Shown: positions 43,693 to 55,100, counted from the stretch's first letter. The stretch: DNA of 64,000 nucleotides from Erythrobacter insulae (GCF_007004095.1 NZ_VHJK01000001.1:624501-688500), one strand, 5' to 3'. Numbers and translations are program-made. The notes: generated by a model from the sequence alone, not told the origin.

Positions 43693-46241
43693 ATTTCCAT
43701 CCCAAGCCTGTCACCCTGACCGAATGTGACCGCGAACCAATTCACCACATCAGCGCGGTCCAGGACTTTGGCGCTTTGATTGCAATAAACAGCGATTGGG
43801 TCATCGCGCAGCAATCGGCCAATTGCGCCGAAACACTGGAATTGTCCGCCTTGCCCGAGATCGGCACACGCCTCGCCGATCATTTCACGCCGAATGCGAT
43901 CGAAACACTACAGGCAGCGGTCAGCCGCCTTGGCACCGGTGACATGGTCGAACGCTTGTTCGGGCTGCGGATGGTCCGGGGCGGGAAGCTGTTTGATTGC
44001 GCGGTTCATGTCAGCCGCGGGTACATTGTCATCGAATTCGAACGCCATGCCGATGCTGATTACGCAGACCATCTGGGGTTGATCGGGCCAGCGCTCTCGC
44101 GTCTGGAGCCGCTTAAAAACCTCGATAGCCTATGCGAGACCGCCGCCAAAGTGGTCCAACAGATGCTCGGATATGACAGGGTGATGGTCTACCGCTTTCA
44201 CCCTGATGAAAGCGGCGAAGTGATCGCCGAAGAGCGCCGTGATGATCTGGAACCTTATCTGGGCCTGCGATATCCGCAGGCCGATATTCCGCAACAGGCG
44301 CGGGATCTGTTCCGGCGTAACAAACTGCGCATCATCGCCGATATGGATGCCGAACCTGTCCCGATCGAGCCTGCACCATCTATCACTGGAGAGCCGCTGG
44401 ACCTTTCGATGAGCGTCCTGCGGTCGCATTCGGCAATGCATGTTCAATATATGCAGAATATGGGAGTAAAGGCCTCCCTCGCGATCGCGATTGTTCGCGA
44501 AAACCGCCTCTGGGGCATGATTTCTTGTCACCATTATGAACCACGACTGCCCGCCTATTCCCTCAGGACGGTAGCTGAAACATTCAGCCAGATGTTCTCC
44601 ATGATGCTGGACCGGTTGCTGATTGATAATTCGCAAAAATTGCGCGCGCGAGGACGCGCATTGCACGATCAATTGATGATGCGATTGGCCGGGGGCACAT
44701 CGCTGACGGACAGCCTGCCTCTGATTGAGGAAACACTGGACAACCTAATCGCGCATGATGGCATTTCTGTATGGGCAGCGGGCGGATATCGCACTCGCGG
44801 TGCGGCACCAACTCAGGAACAATTTGCCGAATTGATGGGGCCGCTGGGCCAAATACCCAACACCGGCATTTTGGCTACATCAGAACTATCGGTTCATGTC
44901 CCGGCAGCCGCCGAATTCGGCGATCTGATAGCCGGCGCATTGATATTGCCGATTTCACGAAGCCCGCGCGATTACCTGATCCTGTGGCGCAGGCCTCAAG
45001 CGCAAAAAGTTACCTGGGCGGGTGACCCGAACAAAGCCATCGCAGAGCCTCGAGAACGATTGCAGCCCCGCGGCAGCTTTGCCGCGTGGGTCCAGACGGT
45101 CAAAGCAAAAAGTGCCGAATGGAGCGAGGACGACCTGCGCATTGCCGAAGGCTTGCGGATCACCTTGCTCGAAGTGATTTTGCGAATGACCGATGAAGTC
45201 GCGATCGAACGCAAACGCGCGCAGGAACAACAAGAGCTGTTGATCGCGGAGCTTAATCACCGCGTTCGCAACATCCTGAACCTGATCCGCAGCCTTGTTT
45301 CACAATCGCAAAGCGAAGCGATGACCGTCGCCGGGTTTGCATCCATCATTGGCGGGCGCATTACTGCGCTGGCGTCTGCGCATGACAATATCACGCGGGA
45401 AAATTGGGCTCCCGCCCCGCTCTCGGCTCTGTTCGAAACTGAGCTTGGCGCGTATCTTAACGACAAGAAAAACCGGTTCGAGCTCGGCGGATCAGATGTT
45501 CTGATCAAGCCTGAAGCCTACACCGTGCTCGCTTTGGTTGTGCACGAACTCGTAACGAACTCCGCCAAATATGGCTGTCTCTGCGACAGCTCTGGCACGT
45601 TGGCGGTGAATTTGTCCTTCAACACTTTCGGCGATCTCGAGATACGTTGGCGCGAAAGCGGCGGGCCTCCGGTTAAGCCGCCATCGCGGCGCGGATTTGG
45701 ATCCACAATCATCGAGCGGTCAATTCCTTACGAATTGAAAGGCGATGCCGATCTTCGGTTCAAGCTGACAGGGTTAGAGGCCGACTTCACTATCCCGCAA
45801 CGATACATCGAAACTATCGACAACAACTCGCGATCGAACGCCATTAATACCGGTGCATCTGTCACTGTCGAGCTGGAGGCGCTCAAGCTGCCGGAGCATG
45901 TGCTGGTCGTTGAAGACAGTATGATCATCGCTCTGGATACAGAAGAGAACCTGAAACGGCTTGGCGTGAAATCGGTGCAGATCGAAAGCAGCGTTTCAGG
46001 GGCATTGGCCTCCATCAAAAAGCGCAGGCCCGATTTCGCGATCGTCGATTTCAATCTTGGCATCGAATCCAGCGAGCCGGTTGCCATAGAACTCAAACAG
46101 CGCGGCATCCGTTTTGTGCTGGCCACAGGCTATGCCGAAATGGCCGACCAAATCGAGAAATTGGGTGCCGAGGCGCTATTGAGCAAGCCGTATGGCCGCA
46201 GCGAAATAGAGAGCCTGCTGGGCGCGCAGAGCCTGAATTAA
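43689..46241 (+). CDS. bphP: Bacteriophytochrome with HWE histidine kinase and response-regulator domain
   Basis: The 850-residue red/far-red sensor has, in order, PAS, GAF, PHY, HWE-type kinase and receiver domains. Cys13 in TECDREPIHH is the expected biliverdin-binding residue. The GAF domain has RYPQADIPQQARDLFRRN near residue 197 and the SMSVLRSHSAMHVQYMQNMGVKASL segment near residue 238, close to the phytochrome norm. The following N-terminal motif, usually IPGxIQPHG, is here HISAVQDFG and so divergent. The phospho-accepting His is in ELNHRVRN (His524), and the receiver Asp in AIVDFNLG (Asp787). ATG 43689 is chosen over TTG 43671. It is coupled to bphO and its stop overlaps that of the convergent manA gene. 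Confidence 0.93.
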   Translation: MNFHPKPVTLTECDREPIHHISAVQDFGALIAINSDWVIAQQSANCAETLELSALPEIGTRLADHFTPNAIETLQAAVSRLGTGDMVERLFGLRMVRGGKLFDCAVHVSRGYIVIEFERHADADYADHLGLIGPALSRLEPLKNLDSLCETAAKVVQQMLGYDRVMVYRFHPDESGEVIAEERRDDLEPYLGLRYPQADIPQQARDLFRRNKLRIIADMDAEPVPIEPAPSITGEPLDLSMSVLRSHSAMHVQYMQNMGVKASLAIAIVRENRLWGMISCHHYEPRLPAYSLRTVAETFSQMFSMMLDRLLIDNSQKLRARGRALHDQLMMRLAGGTSLTDSLPLIEETLDNLIAHDGISVWAAGGYRTRGAAPTQEQFAELMGPLGQIPNTGILATSELSVHVPAAAEFGDLIAGALILPISRSPRDYLILWRRPQAQKVTWAGDPNKAIAEPRERLQPRGSFAAWVQTVKAKSAEWSEDDLRIAEGLRITLLEVILRMTDEVAIERKRAQEQQELLIAELNHRVRNILNLIRSLVSQSQSEAMTVAGFASIIGGRITALASAHDNITRENWAPAPLSALFETELGAYLNDKKNRFELGGSDVLIKPEAYTVLALVVHELVTNSAKYGCLCDSSGTLAVNLSFNTFGDLEIRWRESGGPPVKPPSRRGFGSTIIERSIPYELKGDADLRFKLTGLEADFTIPQRYIETIDNNSRSNAINTGASVTVELEALKLPEHVLVVEDSMIIALDTEENLKRLGVKSVQIESSVSGALASIKKRRPDFAIVDFNLGIESSEPVAIELKQRGIRFVLATGYAEMADQIEKLGAEALLSKPYGRSEIESLLGAQSLN

Positions 46242-47071
46242 AGCGCAGGCCGGATCAGGATGGTAACGCCGGCGTCGCTGAAATCGAGCATATCGATCGA
46301 GGCCGCGTAGAGGCATTCCCCTGCGCGCACCGCTCCATCGGCCTCGTCGCCGCTGCGTTGCTGTGGTGCGACTTCACCCTCCAATGGCAGAACCAACAAA
46401 CCATTCTGATAAACGGCAATCGTCTCTGCATCGGGTATGCCAGCGATGCGGTCTATCCGAAAATGTGGTCCGTCAATCAGCGTGGTTCCCCGTTCCGCCA
46501 TTGTCCCTTGATGCTGCGCGGGATACGGCACGCCGTCTGCAACCGCGATCGCACGATCAAGATGAAGCTCACGGGGCCGGCCATAATCAAACAAACGAAA
46601 CGTCGTGTCGCTGCTTTGCTGCACTTCAACCAGAGCAAGACCGGGCCCGATCGCATGGACCGTTCCCGCTGGCAGATAATAGATATCGCCTGCCTTTACT
46701 TCATGCCACGTAAGCAGATTTTCAATCGTACCATCGCGCGCCGCAGCTGCCATCTGATCCGGCGTAATTTCTTTGTCAAAACCGATCGCCAGTGTCGCTC
46801 CCGGCTCAGCATTCAGAACCAGCCAGCATTCTTCCTTGCCCGCCTCATCGTCGATCGCATTGTGATCGCCGGGATGCACCTGCACCGACAATTTCTCACT
46901 GGTGAAAAGGTATTTGACGAGAATTTGTGGCAGTTCCTGAGGAGGTTCGAACCAGATTTCGCCGATCCGTTCACCTGCTGGCGCGGCAAATGGCGATGGC
47001 AGCGAATCCCGCCCCCAAACCTTTGATACCATTTTGGTCGGAAGTTTTCGGGCCGGAACGTGTGCACTCAT
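46238..47071 (-). CDS. manA: Class I mannose-6-phosphate isomerase
   Basis: This 277-residue cupin-fold enzyme interconverts mannose-6-phosphate and fructose-6-phosphate. LSVQVHPGDHNAIDDEAGKEECW near residue 60 holds the zinc-binding residues, and YYLPAGTVHAIG near residue 130 is the second signature. It is short, as is usual for the Firmicute-like/alphaproteobacterial class I form without the long C-terminal domain. ATG 47071 overlaps the stop of the upstream manC gene by four bases. Confidence 0.9.
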   Translation of the reverse strand: MSAHVPARKLPTKMVSKVWGRDSLPSPFAAPAGERIGEIWFEPPQELPQILVKYLFTSEKLSVQVHPGDHNAIDDEAGKEECWLVLNAEPGATLAIGFDKEITPDQMAAAARDGTIENLLTWHEVKAGDIYYLPAGTVHAIGPGLALVEVQQSSDTTFRLFDYGRPRELHLDRAIAVADGVPYPAQHQGTMAERGTTLIDGPHFRIDRIAGIPDAETIAVYQNGLLVLPLEGEVAPQQRSGDEADGAVRAGECLYAASIDMLDFSDAGVTILIRPAL

Positions 47072-48108
47072 TGGTTTTTAGCTCCGGGCAATTTGCCAAC
47101 ACGCTGAGCGCCGTCGCGCGTGGTCACAAGCACGTCTCCCCCTGACACTACGATGCACAGGTCCTTCACGCCGACCGCCGAAATGCGCGGACCATCGGTG
47201 ATTGCCAGAACGCTATCACAGCCATCAAGATCAACATCGCCTTTTGTCACGCAGGCCCTATCTTGACCGGCACTTTCGTCCAACAAGGCATCTTGCAAAG
47301 CCGCCCAATTACCGATGTCAGACCATCCCATATCGGCCGGAACCATCGCAGCCCGCCGGGTATTTTCCATTACCGCATAGTCAATTGAATCGCCTTCGAT
47401 TGCGGCGAATGGCTCTGCTGCGGGATAAAACCGCGCTCCCTCTTCGCGGCCCTCGGCTACGGCCTGTTTGACGAGCTGCGCCATAATTGGTCGATGCCGC
47501 GACAGTTCATCCAGCAGATGACCCGCGCGGAACGCAAATATGCCGCCATTCCAGCTGTATTCTCCGCTCGCCAGATAACCCTCGGCCCGTTCACGATCAG
47601 GTTTCTCGACGAAACGCGCGATCTCAAACCCTCCAGTCAGCGGTTCACCGCGATGGAGATAACCGTAACCTGTTTCGGCATGGGTCGGCGCAATCCCGAA
47701 GGAGACGAGCCAGTCGTCCTGCGCAAGCTGAGCGGCTGCCAATGCCGCAGCCCGAAACGCGGATGAATCCGCAATATGGTGATCGCTTGGACAGACCAAC
47801 ATAATATCTTCAGAGGGAAGCATTGCCGCTGCGAGGGCAATCGCAGGAGCCGTATTGCGCGCGGACGGCTCGACGATAAGACGGTGCGCCCCGCCAATCT
47901 GTGCTTCGATCAGATCGATATGCTGCGGCCCGGCCACGACGACAGGCGAACCAAACCTGTTATCCCCGGCCACGCGCTCTGCTGCCTGTTCGAAGAGGGT
48001 TTGCTCCCCGATCAACGGCAAGAACGGTTTCGGTTTGACTTTGCGGCTGATCGGCCAAAGCCGGGTTCCGCTTCCACCGCACAAAATTACTGGATGGATC
48101 ATGGTCAT
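47068..48108 (-). CDS. manC: Mannose-1-phosphate guanylyltransferase
   Basis: The 346-residue protein makes GDP-mannose from mannose-1-phosphate and GTP. VILCGGSGTRLWPISRK near residue 8 is the nucleotide-binding signature, FLPLIGEQTLFEQ follows, and FVEKPDRERAEGYLASGEYSWNGGIFAF is near residue 165. It lacks the C-terminal isomerase domain seen in fused forms; the separate manA downstream supplies it. ATG 48108 is preferred; ATG 48102 is possible. Products feed polysaccharide or glycoconjugate synthesis. Confidence 0.92.
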   Translation of the reverse strand: MTMIHPVILCGGSGTRLWPISRKVKPKPFLPLIGEQTLFEQAAERVAGDNRFGSPVVVAGPQHIDLIEAQIGGAHRLIVEPSARNTAPAIALAAAMLPSEDIMLVCPSDHHIADSSAFRAAALAAAQLAQDDWLVSFGIAPTHAETGYGYLHRGEPLTGGFEIARFVEKPDRERAEGYLASGEYSWNGGIFAFRAGHLLDELSRHRPIMAQLVKQAVAEGREEGARFYPAAEPFAAIEGDSIDYAVMENTRRAAMVPADMGWSDIGNWAALQDALLDESAGQDRACVTKGDVDLDGCDSVLAITDGPRISAVGVKDLCIVVSGGDVLVTTRDGAQRVGKLPGAKNQ

Positions 48109-48219
48109 CGTCGATGGTGCTCCGCGGTGTTGCACCCAAGGGCGGGTGCTGGTTACAGGGGCTATATCATCAGGGCAGAACGATAAAAGCCCTATATTTC
48201 AGCCTGTCCCGCCTTTGCG

Positions 48220-48954
48220 CTATTGCGCGCTAAACCATCGTTGGCGCCAGTAAAACGGGGCGGCGACCGGGTTGCCGTTGGTGTCCACAGCAGGCTTAAA
48301 GCCCAATCTGTTTTCGACAAGCTGGCACGTTATCCGATCGGCTTCGGGGTCCGGGCTTGGCCGGTAGACCGAACATTGCCGGGCGCGCCCATCGGTGCCC
48401 ACAATTACGCGGACAATCACCTCGGTACCGCTGCGCGCAGATCGCCCTCCGGGTGGAACCGGATAATCGCGTGCGTTGCTGATCGTTCCTGAGATGTGAA
48501 CCGGTTTGGTGACCGCGATGCCGCCCTTGCCGCCGCCCGCATTGCCGCTGCCTGTGCCTGTTCCCTTGCCGGCGGCGCCCGTGCCGTCGCCTGTTTCTCG
48601 AGCTCCAGAACGGGTTGCTGATCCTGTCGAGGATGCTTGCGGTTTCGGGGTTGGTTTCGTTTCGATCTTGGCTTTTGGCGCAGTTACAGGCTCAGGCACT
48701 GCGTCCTGACCTGGATCACCCTGAGCACCCTCATCAGGCTCGGGCTGGTTTTCTGGCGGCGGTGGGTCCGGCGGTGCCGTAATCGTAACCGTAAATGCTG
48801 AGACAACACTCCGCTCGACCGACCCGGTGAACTCGGGGGCGAACGCGCGGCCGAGCGCATAAAGCGCAATCAGGTGCAGCACGACGATAGCCAATATCAA
48901 AGACCAGCGCGGTCGCCGAAAAGGGCTTGAATACCGTGTTTTTCCTTGGGCCAT
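48220..48954 (-). CDS. TonB-family energy-transducing protein
   Basis: This 244-residue protein has one N-terminal membrane helix (WSLILAIVVLHLIALYALG), a proline- and acidic-rich periplasmic linker (PPDPPPPENQPEPDE), a glycine-rich spacer and a C-terminal TonB domain with VIVRVIVGTDGRARQCSVYRPSPDPEADR. It should couple the proton gradient to outer-membrane receptors. I chose ATG 48954; the frame continues upstream without membrane sequence. ExbB/ExbD are not adjacent. It is divergent from the large histidine kinase gene. Confidence 0.85.
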   Translation of the reverse strand: MAQGKTRYSSPFRRPRWSLILAIVVLHLIALYALGRAFAPEFTGSVERSVVSAFTVTITAPPDPPPPENQPEPDEGAQGDPGQDAVPEPVTAPKAKIETKPTPKPQASSTGSATRSGARETGDGTGAAGKGTGTGSGNAGGGKGGIAVTKPVHISGTISNARDYPVPPGGRSARSGTEVIVRVIVGTDGRARQCSVYRPSPDPEADRITCQLVENRLGFKPAVDTNGNPVAAPFYWRQRWFSAQ

Positions 48955-49048
48955 CGTGAACTTGATACTCGCCTTTTTGATCCAGATCGGTGGCAATTGC
49001 ACCGAAAACCGCACGGTTATCTTTATACCATTCCAAAGGTGAATTGCG

Positions 49049-52000
49049 ATGGAGCGCATAATCGAGCGAGTAAAAACTGTTAAAGACGATCTCTCGGTGA
49101 TCAGACGATCTTCGCCAGATATCAATCGCGCCTGCATTCTGTGGGGCGCGGCGGGGGCCATTGTCTTTTTTGTCTTGGCGATGACCAGCCTTTCGCTGTT
49201 CAGATTCGATTCTATGCTCGCGAGCGTCTGGGTGCCGAATGCCGCGGCAGTCGCGTGCCTGCTGCGGGCCCGGCCTTCGAATGAAATCCCATTTTACACC
49301 TTTGTCTTTTTCGCGGGAATATTGGCAAATTTCCTTTCAGGCACACCGTTGGCAACTGCGGCGATTTATTCAGTCGCAAACATTGCTGATATTGCGATTG
49401 TGGTATTTCTCACGCGCCGGGGGTCTGGGCTGCGGCCTGATATGTCGCACTTGCCTGACCTTGGCAGGTTTATCTGGGTGGGTGGGTTGATCGGACCGGC
49501 GACATCCGCGCTTATTTCGTCAACTGCGATGTTGGTTGATGATCAGGCCGGCGGCCTCGGTGCGATAGCGTGGTTGATTACCGATGCGATGGGCATGGTT
49601 TTAATCGTACCCACAGCCTTGCTGGCGTTTGATGCGTGGCAAGAACGCAATGCGCGCCCGGCGGGCAACTGGCTTGAAAGATTGAGCCTGTTGGCCGGTG
49701 GTGTCGCCTGCGTGTTTCTCGTCTTCAAACAAGATGCCTATCCGCTGCTGTTCCTGATTCCCCCGATCACGTTGCTCCATGCGTTTCGATTGGGTTCTTT
49801 GGGTACAGGCTTGTGTGTGGTGGGGCTCGCATTCGTGGCCAGTTTCATGACCTGGGCAGGTACTGGTCCGATCTACGCAGCAGGGCTTTCCCTCGCATCG
49901 CAGGTGCATATGCTGCAATCGTTCATTGCCGCAAATTTCCTGACGGGATTGCCCGTCGCTGCGATTCTCGCGGGGCAGCAACGGATTATGATAGATCTGG
50001 AAACCGGCAAACGGCAGATCGACCTTCTGGCTGACAACATAACCGATGCGGTCTTGCGGTTCGACACAGATGGCCGCTGCACCTACGCCTCACCTTCGGT
50101 ACGCGATGTCCTGGATGAAGAACCTGAAACATTCATCGGACGGTTCCCCACCGATCGCATGCATGACGACGCACGTGAAACAATCAGCCTTGCCCAGAAC
50201 CGGCTGACATCCGGCCAATCCGATAAAGAACGCTTTACCTATCGACGGTTCCTGGATGCTGCCGATGGTACCGCCGTATTCATCGAAGCCGATTGCGCCC
50301 TTGCCAGAAATCCGGCCACTGGAGAGCACGAAGGAATTGTAGTCTCCGCACGAGATGTGACGGAGCGGGTTGAGCTGGAAATGCTATTAACCCGGGCCCG
50401 GCGGGCAGCAGAAAACGCGGCGAATGCGAAGTCCGAATTTCTCGCCAATATGAGCCATGAAATCAGGACCCCGATGAACGGCGTTCTCGGCTTTGCAGAG
50501 CTGATGCTGCAGGGTGATCTGGACGAAGACCAGCGGCGGCAAACCGAAATGATCGTGCAATCGGGCCGTTCCATGATGTTGTTGCTCAATGATATTCTTG
50601 ACCTGTCCAAAGTTGAAGCAGGGCAAATCTCAATCGACCGCGGCTCGATTGATCTGCATGCGACTTTGTCTGATTGTGTGGCACTGCAACGGCCCAATGC
50701 CGAAAAGAAAGGCCTGAAACTGCGCTTTGAGCGTGAATTGCATGACAACGAAGCGAGTGATCCTGATAGCAACTGGGTTATCACCGACGGGCTCCGGCTC
50801 CGCCAGATTGTTCTAAATCTGGTCGGAAATGCAGTCAAATTCACCGAGACTGGCCTGATCCATGTCAGTTACCGGGTCGATCAGGATCAGATCAGTATCC
50901 GCGTGATGGACACCGGGATCGGGATCAGCGAATCGCGCATAGATTCGGTTTTCCTGCCTTTCACCCAAGGCGAGAGCGACACGGCACGGCGGTTCGGCGG
51001 CACGGGCCTGGGGCTTACGATCAGTCGGCAACTGACCGAACTGCTCGGAGGTTTTATCGAACTGGAAAGCAAGCCGGGGGTAGGCTCGTCCTTCACCCTG
51101 ACCTTGCCGGCACCGCGCGGCACCCCGGATAGGGAGCCATCAGGGGAACTGTCCGGTTCTGATACTTTGAATATTTTCTCCGAAATGCCGCACCACGCGC
51201 GCATTCTCCTTGCCGAGGACCATGACGTTAACAGGATGCTTGCCACGGAGATGCTGGAAAGGTGCGGTCAATCCGTAGCGATTGCCCACGATGGCAACGA
51301 AGCCATTTCGATGGTGATCGACAGCATGATGCGCGGGGCGCCCTATGATCTGGTTCTCATGGATATCCAGATGCCGGGCTGTGATGGCTATGCCGCCACC
51401 AGAACGATCCGGGCCGAGGGGATTTTACCGGATTTGCTGCCAATCATCGCGCTCACTGCAAACGCCTTTCCGGAAGATATTGCCGCCGCCCGTGCAGCGG
51501 GAATGCAGGGTCATCTGTCCAAGCCGTTGGTATTTGCCGATCTGGCCCGCGCGCTGCAACGCTGGCTACCGACACGCATCATTGAAAATGAATTTGAGCC
51601 TGATGCAAGCCATGCACGCAGTGCCGGACAAACCGCGCAAGCGCCGTCGGCTTCACCCGCTCACGCAGCCCCCGAGGCCGAGCCGCACGATATTGCCGAT
51701 GCTAACGATGATCACTCGGCGTTCGTAAATAAGAGGCGGCAATCCCCGATGCTCGTGAGACGCTGGCTAGAGAGGCGCGGCGAAGCAGTAGAGGCGGTTC
51801 GGGCAGCGGCGCTGACAGGTTCGCTTACAGGCGAAGACATGAACAAACATGAGCGTGAGACGCTGGCGCGAACGGTGCATAAACTCGCCGGAACAGCGGC
51901 GATGTTCGGCGAAGAAGAATTGGGGACCCAGGCATCCGCTCTGGAGAGAGCGCTCAGAACAAAGGTGAGCGGCACAATCCAAAATGCGCTTGCCGACAAA

Positions 52001-52057
52001 TTGCTGGAGCTGGCCGACCGCGATCAATCCGAAGGTCAGGAATTGCGCGAAGCATAA
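49049..52057 (+). CDS. Hybrid histidine kinase with MASE1, PAS, receiver and Hpt domains
   Basis: The 1002-residue sensor kinase begins with about eight membrane helices of the MASE1 type (residues about 30-310), then a PAS domain (ITDAVLRFDTDGRCTYASPSV near residue 332), a kinase core with phospho-accepting His470 in NMSHEIRTPMNG and an ATPase domain (IVLNLVGNAVKF, GTGLGL). A receiver with Asp772 in VLMDIQMPGCDGY and an Hpt domain with His944 in VHKLAGT complete the relay. No cognate output regulator is adjacent. The signal is unknown. Confidence 0.92.
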   Translation: MERIIERVKTVKDDLSVIRRSSPDINRACILWGAAGAIVFFVLAMTSLSLFRFDSMLASVWVPNAAAVACLLRARPSNEIPFYTFVFFAGILANFLSGTPLATAAIYSVANIADIAIVVFLTRRGSGLRPDMSHLPDLGRFIWVGGLIGPATSALISSTAMLVDDQAGGLGAIAWLITDAMGMVLIVPTALLAFDAWQERNARPAGNWLERLSLLAGGVACVFLVFKQDAYPLLFLIPPITLLHAFRLGSLGTGLCVVGLAFVASFMTWAGTGPIYAAGLSLASQVHMLQSFIAANFLTGLPVAAILAGQQRIMIDLETGKRQIDLLADNITDAVLRFDTDGRCTYASPSVRDVLDEEPETFIGRFPTDRMHDDARETISLAQNRLTSGQSDKERFTYRRFLDAADGTAVFIEADCALARNPATGEHEGIVVSARDVTERVELEMLLTRARRAAENAANAKSEFLANMSHEIRTPMNGVLGFAELMLQGDLDEDQRRQTEMIVQSGRSMMLLLNDILDLSKVEAGQISIDRGSIDLHATLSDCVALQRPNAEKKGLKLRFERELHDNEASDPDSNWVITDGLRLRQIVLNLVGNAVKFTETGLIHVSYRVDQDQISIRVMDTGIGISESRIDSVFLPFTQGESDTARRFGGTGLGLTISRQLTELLGGFIELESKPGVGSSFTLTLPAPRGTPDREPSGELSGSDTLNIFSEMPHHARILLAEDHDVNRMLATEMLERCGQSVAIAHDGNEAISMVIDSMMRGAPYDLVLMDIQMPGCDGYAATRTIRAEGILPDLLPIIALTANAFPEDIAAARAAGMQGHLSKPLVFADLARALQRWLPTRIIENEFEPDASHARSAGQTAQAPSASPAHAAPEAEPHDIADANDDHSAFVNKRRQSPMLVRRWLERRGEAVEAVRAAALTGSLTGEDMNKHERETLARTVHKLAGTAAMFGEEELGTQASALERALRTKVSGTIQNALADKLLELADRDQSEGQELREA

Positions 52058-52119
52058 ATCCCCGCGCGGTGCCGCCTGTAATGCAGCGACTGGTCCAAGC
52101 GCGGCCTGCCAAAACGAAA

Positions 52120-52145
52120 GCGGCGGAGCCCGAAGACCCCGCCGC
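52120..52145. terminator. GC-rich hairpin between kinase and TonB receptor genes
   Basis: GCGGCGG (52120-52126) pairs with CCGCCGC (52139-52145). On the minus strand it is followed by a T-containing stretch (CTTTCGTTTTG), so it probably ends the receptor gene transcript. Confidence 0.6.
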
Positions 52146-52175
52146 TCGCGATTTATACAATGCAGTACCGACGAA

Positions 52176-55100
52176 TTAGAATTCGTAACGGGCACCGACC
52201 TGGATGCGCCAGACACTGCTGTTCACAGAGGTGAATGCTTCACCTTCAAATGCACGGAAGCTGTCGAGCACGTAGCGGCCTTCACCGTCGAATTCACCGG
52301 TGAGCAGAGCGACACGGCCATCGAAGTCACCGAACGAACGGCGAATGTTCCAACCATTGTCGATCATGTTCAGGAAGTTCGAGAAATCTGCGAACACTTC
52401 GATACGATCATTCGCAATACCCGTCAGGCTGCCGATGAACGGCAGTTCCTGGCTGATACGGAAATCCAGATCGACAAACCAATCATCGCGGCAAGTGTTG
52501 CGGGAGATGGTCTGGCCCGGGGTGAAATCGCAGTTCAGCTGGCTGACGATGCTGTCACCGCCATTCAATGCATCGAGGAACTGCGCAACGGCGCCGAAAT
52601 CGCTCGAAGGCGAGAGATTCGGATCCGTAAGGCCGGTCGGGATGTAGGCGAGGATGTTGTCTTCAGCCGAAGCCGGGTCACGGAAATCCGGTGAACCGTC
52701 ATCGAACGTAAGGCTGTATGGACGGCCTTCCGAAGCGCGCAAGAAGATACCAAGACCTGTGTCGTAGCCGCTCACGAACTCTTCACGGAAGAACATCGAC
52801 AGTGTGAAGTTGTGACGAGTCTCAAAGCCCGATTGCGAAATCGCAGGGTTCTGAGGATCGAAGACCGCTGTACCGTCAAAGGTCGATCCAGCAGTTGATG
52901 AGCGGAAGTTTACCGTCTGCTCGCTATCGTTGAACGCATAACCAAGGTTCAGGTTGACGCTGCCGCCTTCGGTGAAGAGGCCTTCACTAAAGCGCTTGGT
53001 CAGGATGAACGAAAGGTTGTGGCTATCGAAGCTGGGTCCGTTGGTGAGCTGCAAGAACTCGCCATTGCGCGAAACGTAACAATCGTCGGTGATGCCGGTA
53101 TAGGTCGGCCCGTTATCGACAAACGTTGCGTTACAGCCATCACGAAGCAAATCTACACCAGCGATGATCGGACGACCGTCAACGGTAAAGCCATTAAGGG
53201 CCTGACGCGTATCAATCGTCTGCGACAGATCGCGGATCGCGAGCGTATCGTTAAAGCGTGTGTAGATATAATCGACATTCAGGTTCCAGTTCGAGAAGAA
53301 CCCGCTGTTGGTTCCCAGTCCGGTTGCGAAACCGATATTGGCGCGAACCGCAGTTGGAATGTCGAAATTCGGATCGATGCTCTGCACTTCGCCCGTACCG
53401 CGCGCAGCGCCAGCTGCACCGGCATTGATTGCGCATTGCGGGAAGCCGGTGAAAGTACCGTTGGTTACAACGTCAATCTGTCCGGTTGTTCCGTCGGTTG
53501 TCAGATCCGCAGCAGCACAGTCGCCTGTATCGCCGGTTACCGATGCAAAACCGTCATTCGAAAACGCATTAGAGAAGTAAACGACAGGATCGCCGCCGGC
53601 AAAGACACCGACACCGCCGGTTACCCGGCTGTTGGAGAAGAACCCGTCATTGTCGAATTCATACGTCGCCGAAAGACGCGGCAGAATTACCGGGTCGATC
53701 GAGCTGAAAGCGACTGCGTTGGTAGAACCGTAACGCTCAAGGAAAAGCGGGTTCGCACGCGGCGCATCACCGTCATAAATCTGAACGCGGACACCAGCAT
53801 TAACGCTCAACTGATCCGTTGCATCCCATTCGTCCTGAACAAAGAACGAATAGGTCTGACGGCTGAAGAGTGCAGCGGCGTTGTTGATATCGCCGTTCAG
53901 ACCGGTGTTGATCGTTCCGCCACCGGCGCCATCAAAGATGTCATCTGGGCCATCAAAAGCACCGCCGGTGCCGTTGGCCAACAAACCGTTACGGAAATCG
54001 TCGAGGCCGTTGAAGAACAGTGTCCCGGTCGCGTTGATTGCGAAGAGGTTGAACACTTCGAGATCATTGAGTTCAGCACCGATTTTGAAGAAGTGACCGT
54101 CGCCTGCATCAAGGTTCATGATGAAACGCGCTTGGTCGATTTTGGTGTTGAGCTGGTTGGCCGAACGGAAGATGCCCGGACCAGTTGCTGCACCGCCATC
54201 GGCGCCGCCGGGGATTGCACCGTTGGATCCGTTAGGAAAGCCAACAACGAGGCGTACGGTTGGATCGTCCGACTGGGCTTCGCCGAAACCGACTGGGCCC
54301 TGAACATCGGCGACTTCTGCGCGGCTCACGCGCAGCTCGGTCGAGATCATGTCGTTCCAGTCGGAATACAGACGGACCGAGTAATAATCGGAGATCGTGC
54401 CTTCGTCTTCGAAGGAATTGATCCCGGTTATGGTGCGGCCACCGCCATCGAATTCGACATTGGTTTCTTCAAGACGCTGATACGTCGCTTCCAAACGGTG
54501 GTTATCGTTGATCTGCGCGTCGAGACGACCGAAGTAACGCACGTTACCTTCTGGCAGCTGGGTCGGAACAGCTCCAACGTCTTGGCCATAAACGTCGCGC
54601 GCAATCTGAGCGAATTCATTGAACTGCGCCTGGGTGATGAAGTCGACTTCGTTTGCAGCGCCCGAACCAAACGGTCCGTCGTTGTAGCCACTTGCGAGTT
54701 TAACTTCTTCATAGCCGACCGAGAAGAACAGACGATCGGGAATGATTGGGCCGGAAAGGGTTGCGCCCCAGCGCTCTTCACGGCCAGCGTTGATGCGGTC
54801 AACCGTACCGTCTGCCTGCTCCAGCTCGTTGTTCTGCATGCCCTCGTCGAAATAGGTGTAGAATGCAGAGCCGCTGAATTTGTTGCTACCCGCTTTGGTG
54901 ACAACATTCACGAGACAGCCGGTAAAGTCCGAATATTCAACATCGAAAGGTGCGAATTCGACCGAAGTCTGCTCGATGACGTCAAATGGAAGCGGCAGCG
55001 AGTTACGCGCGGCAAACGGCGTTCCGTTCAGGCCGAAAACGTCAGACTGAATGATGCCGTCAACGGTGAAAGTGTTGGTCCGATCATTGCCGCCGAGGCA

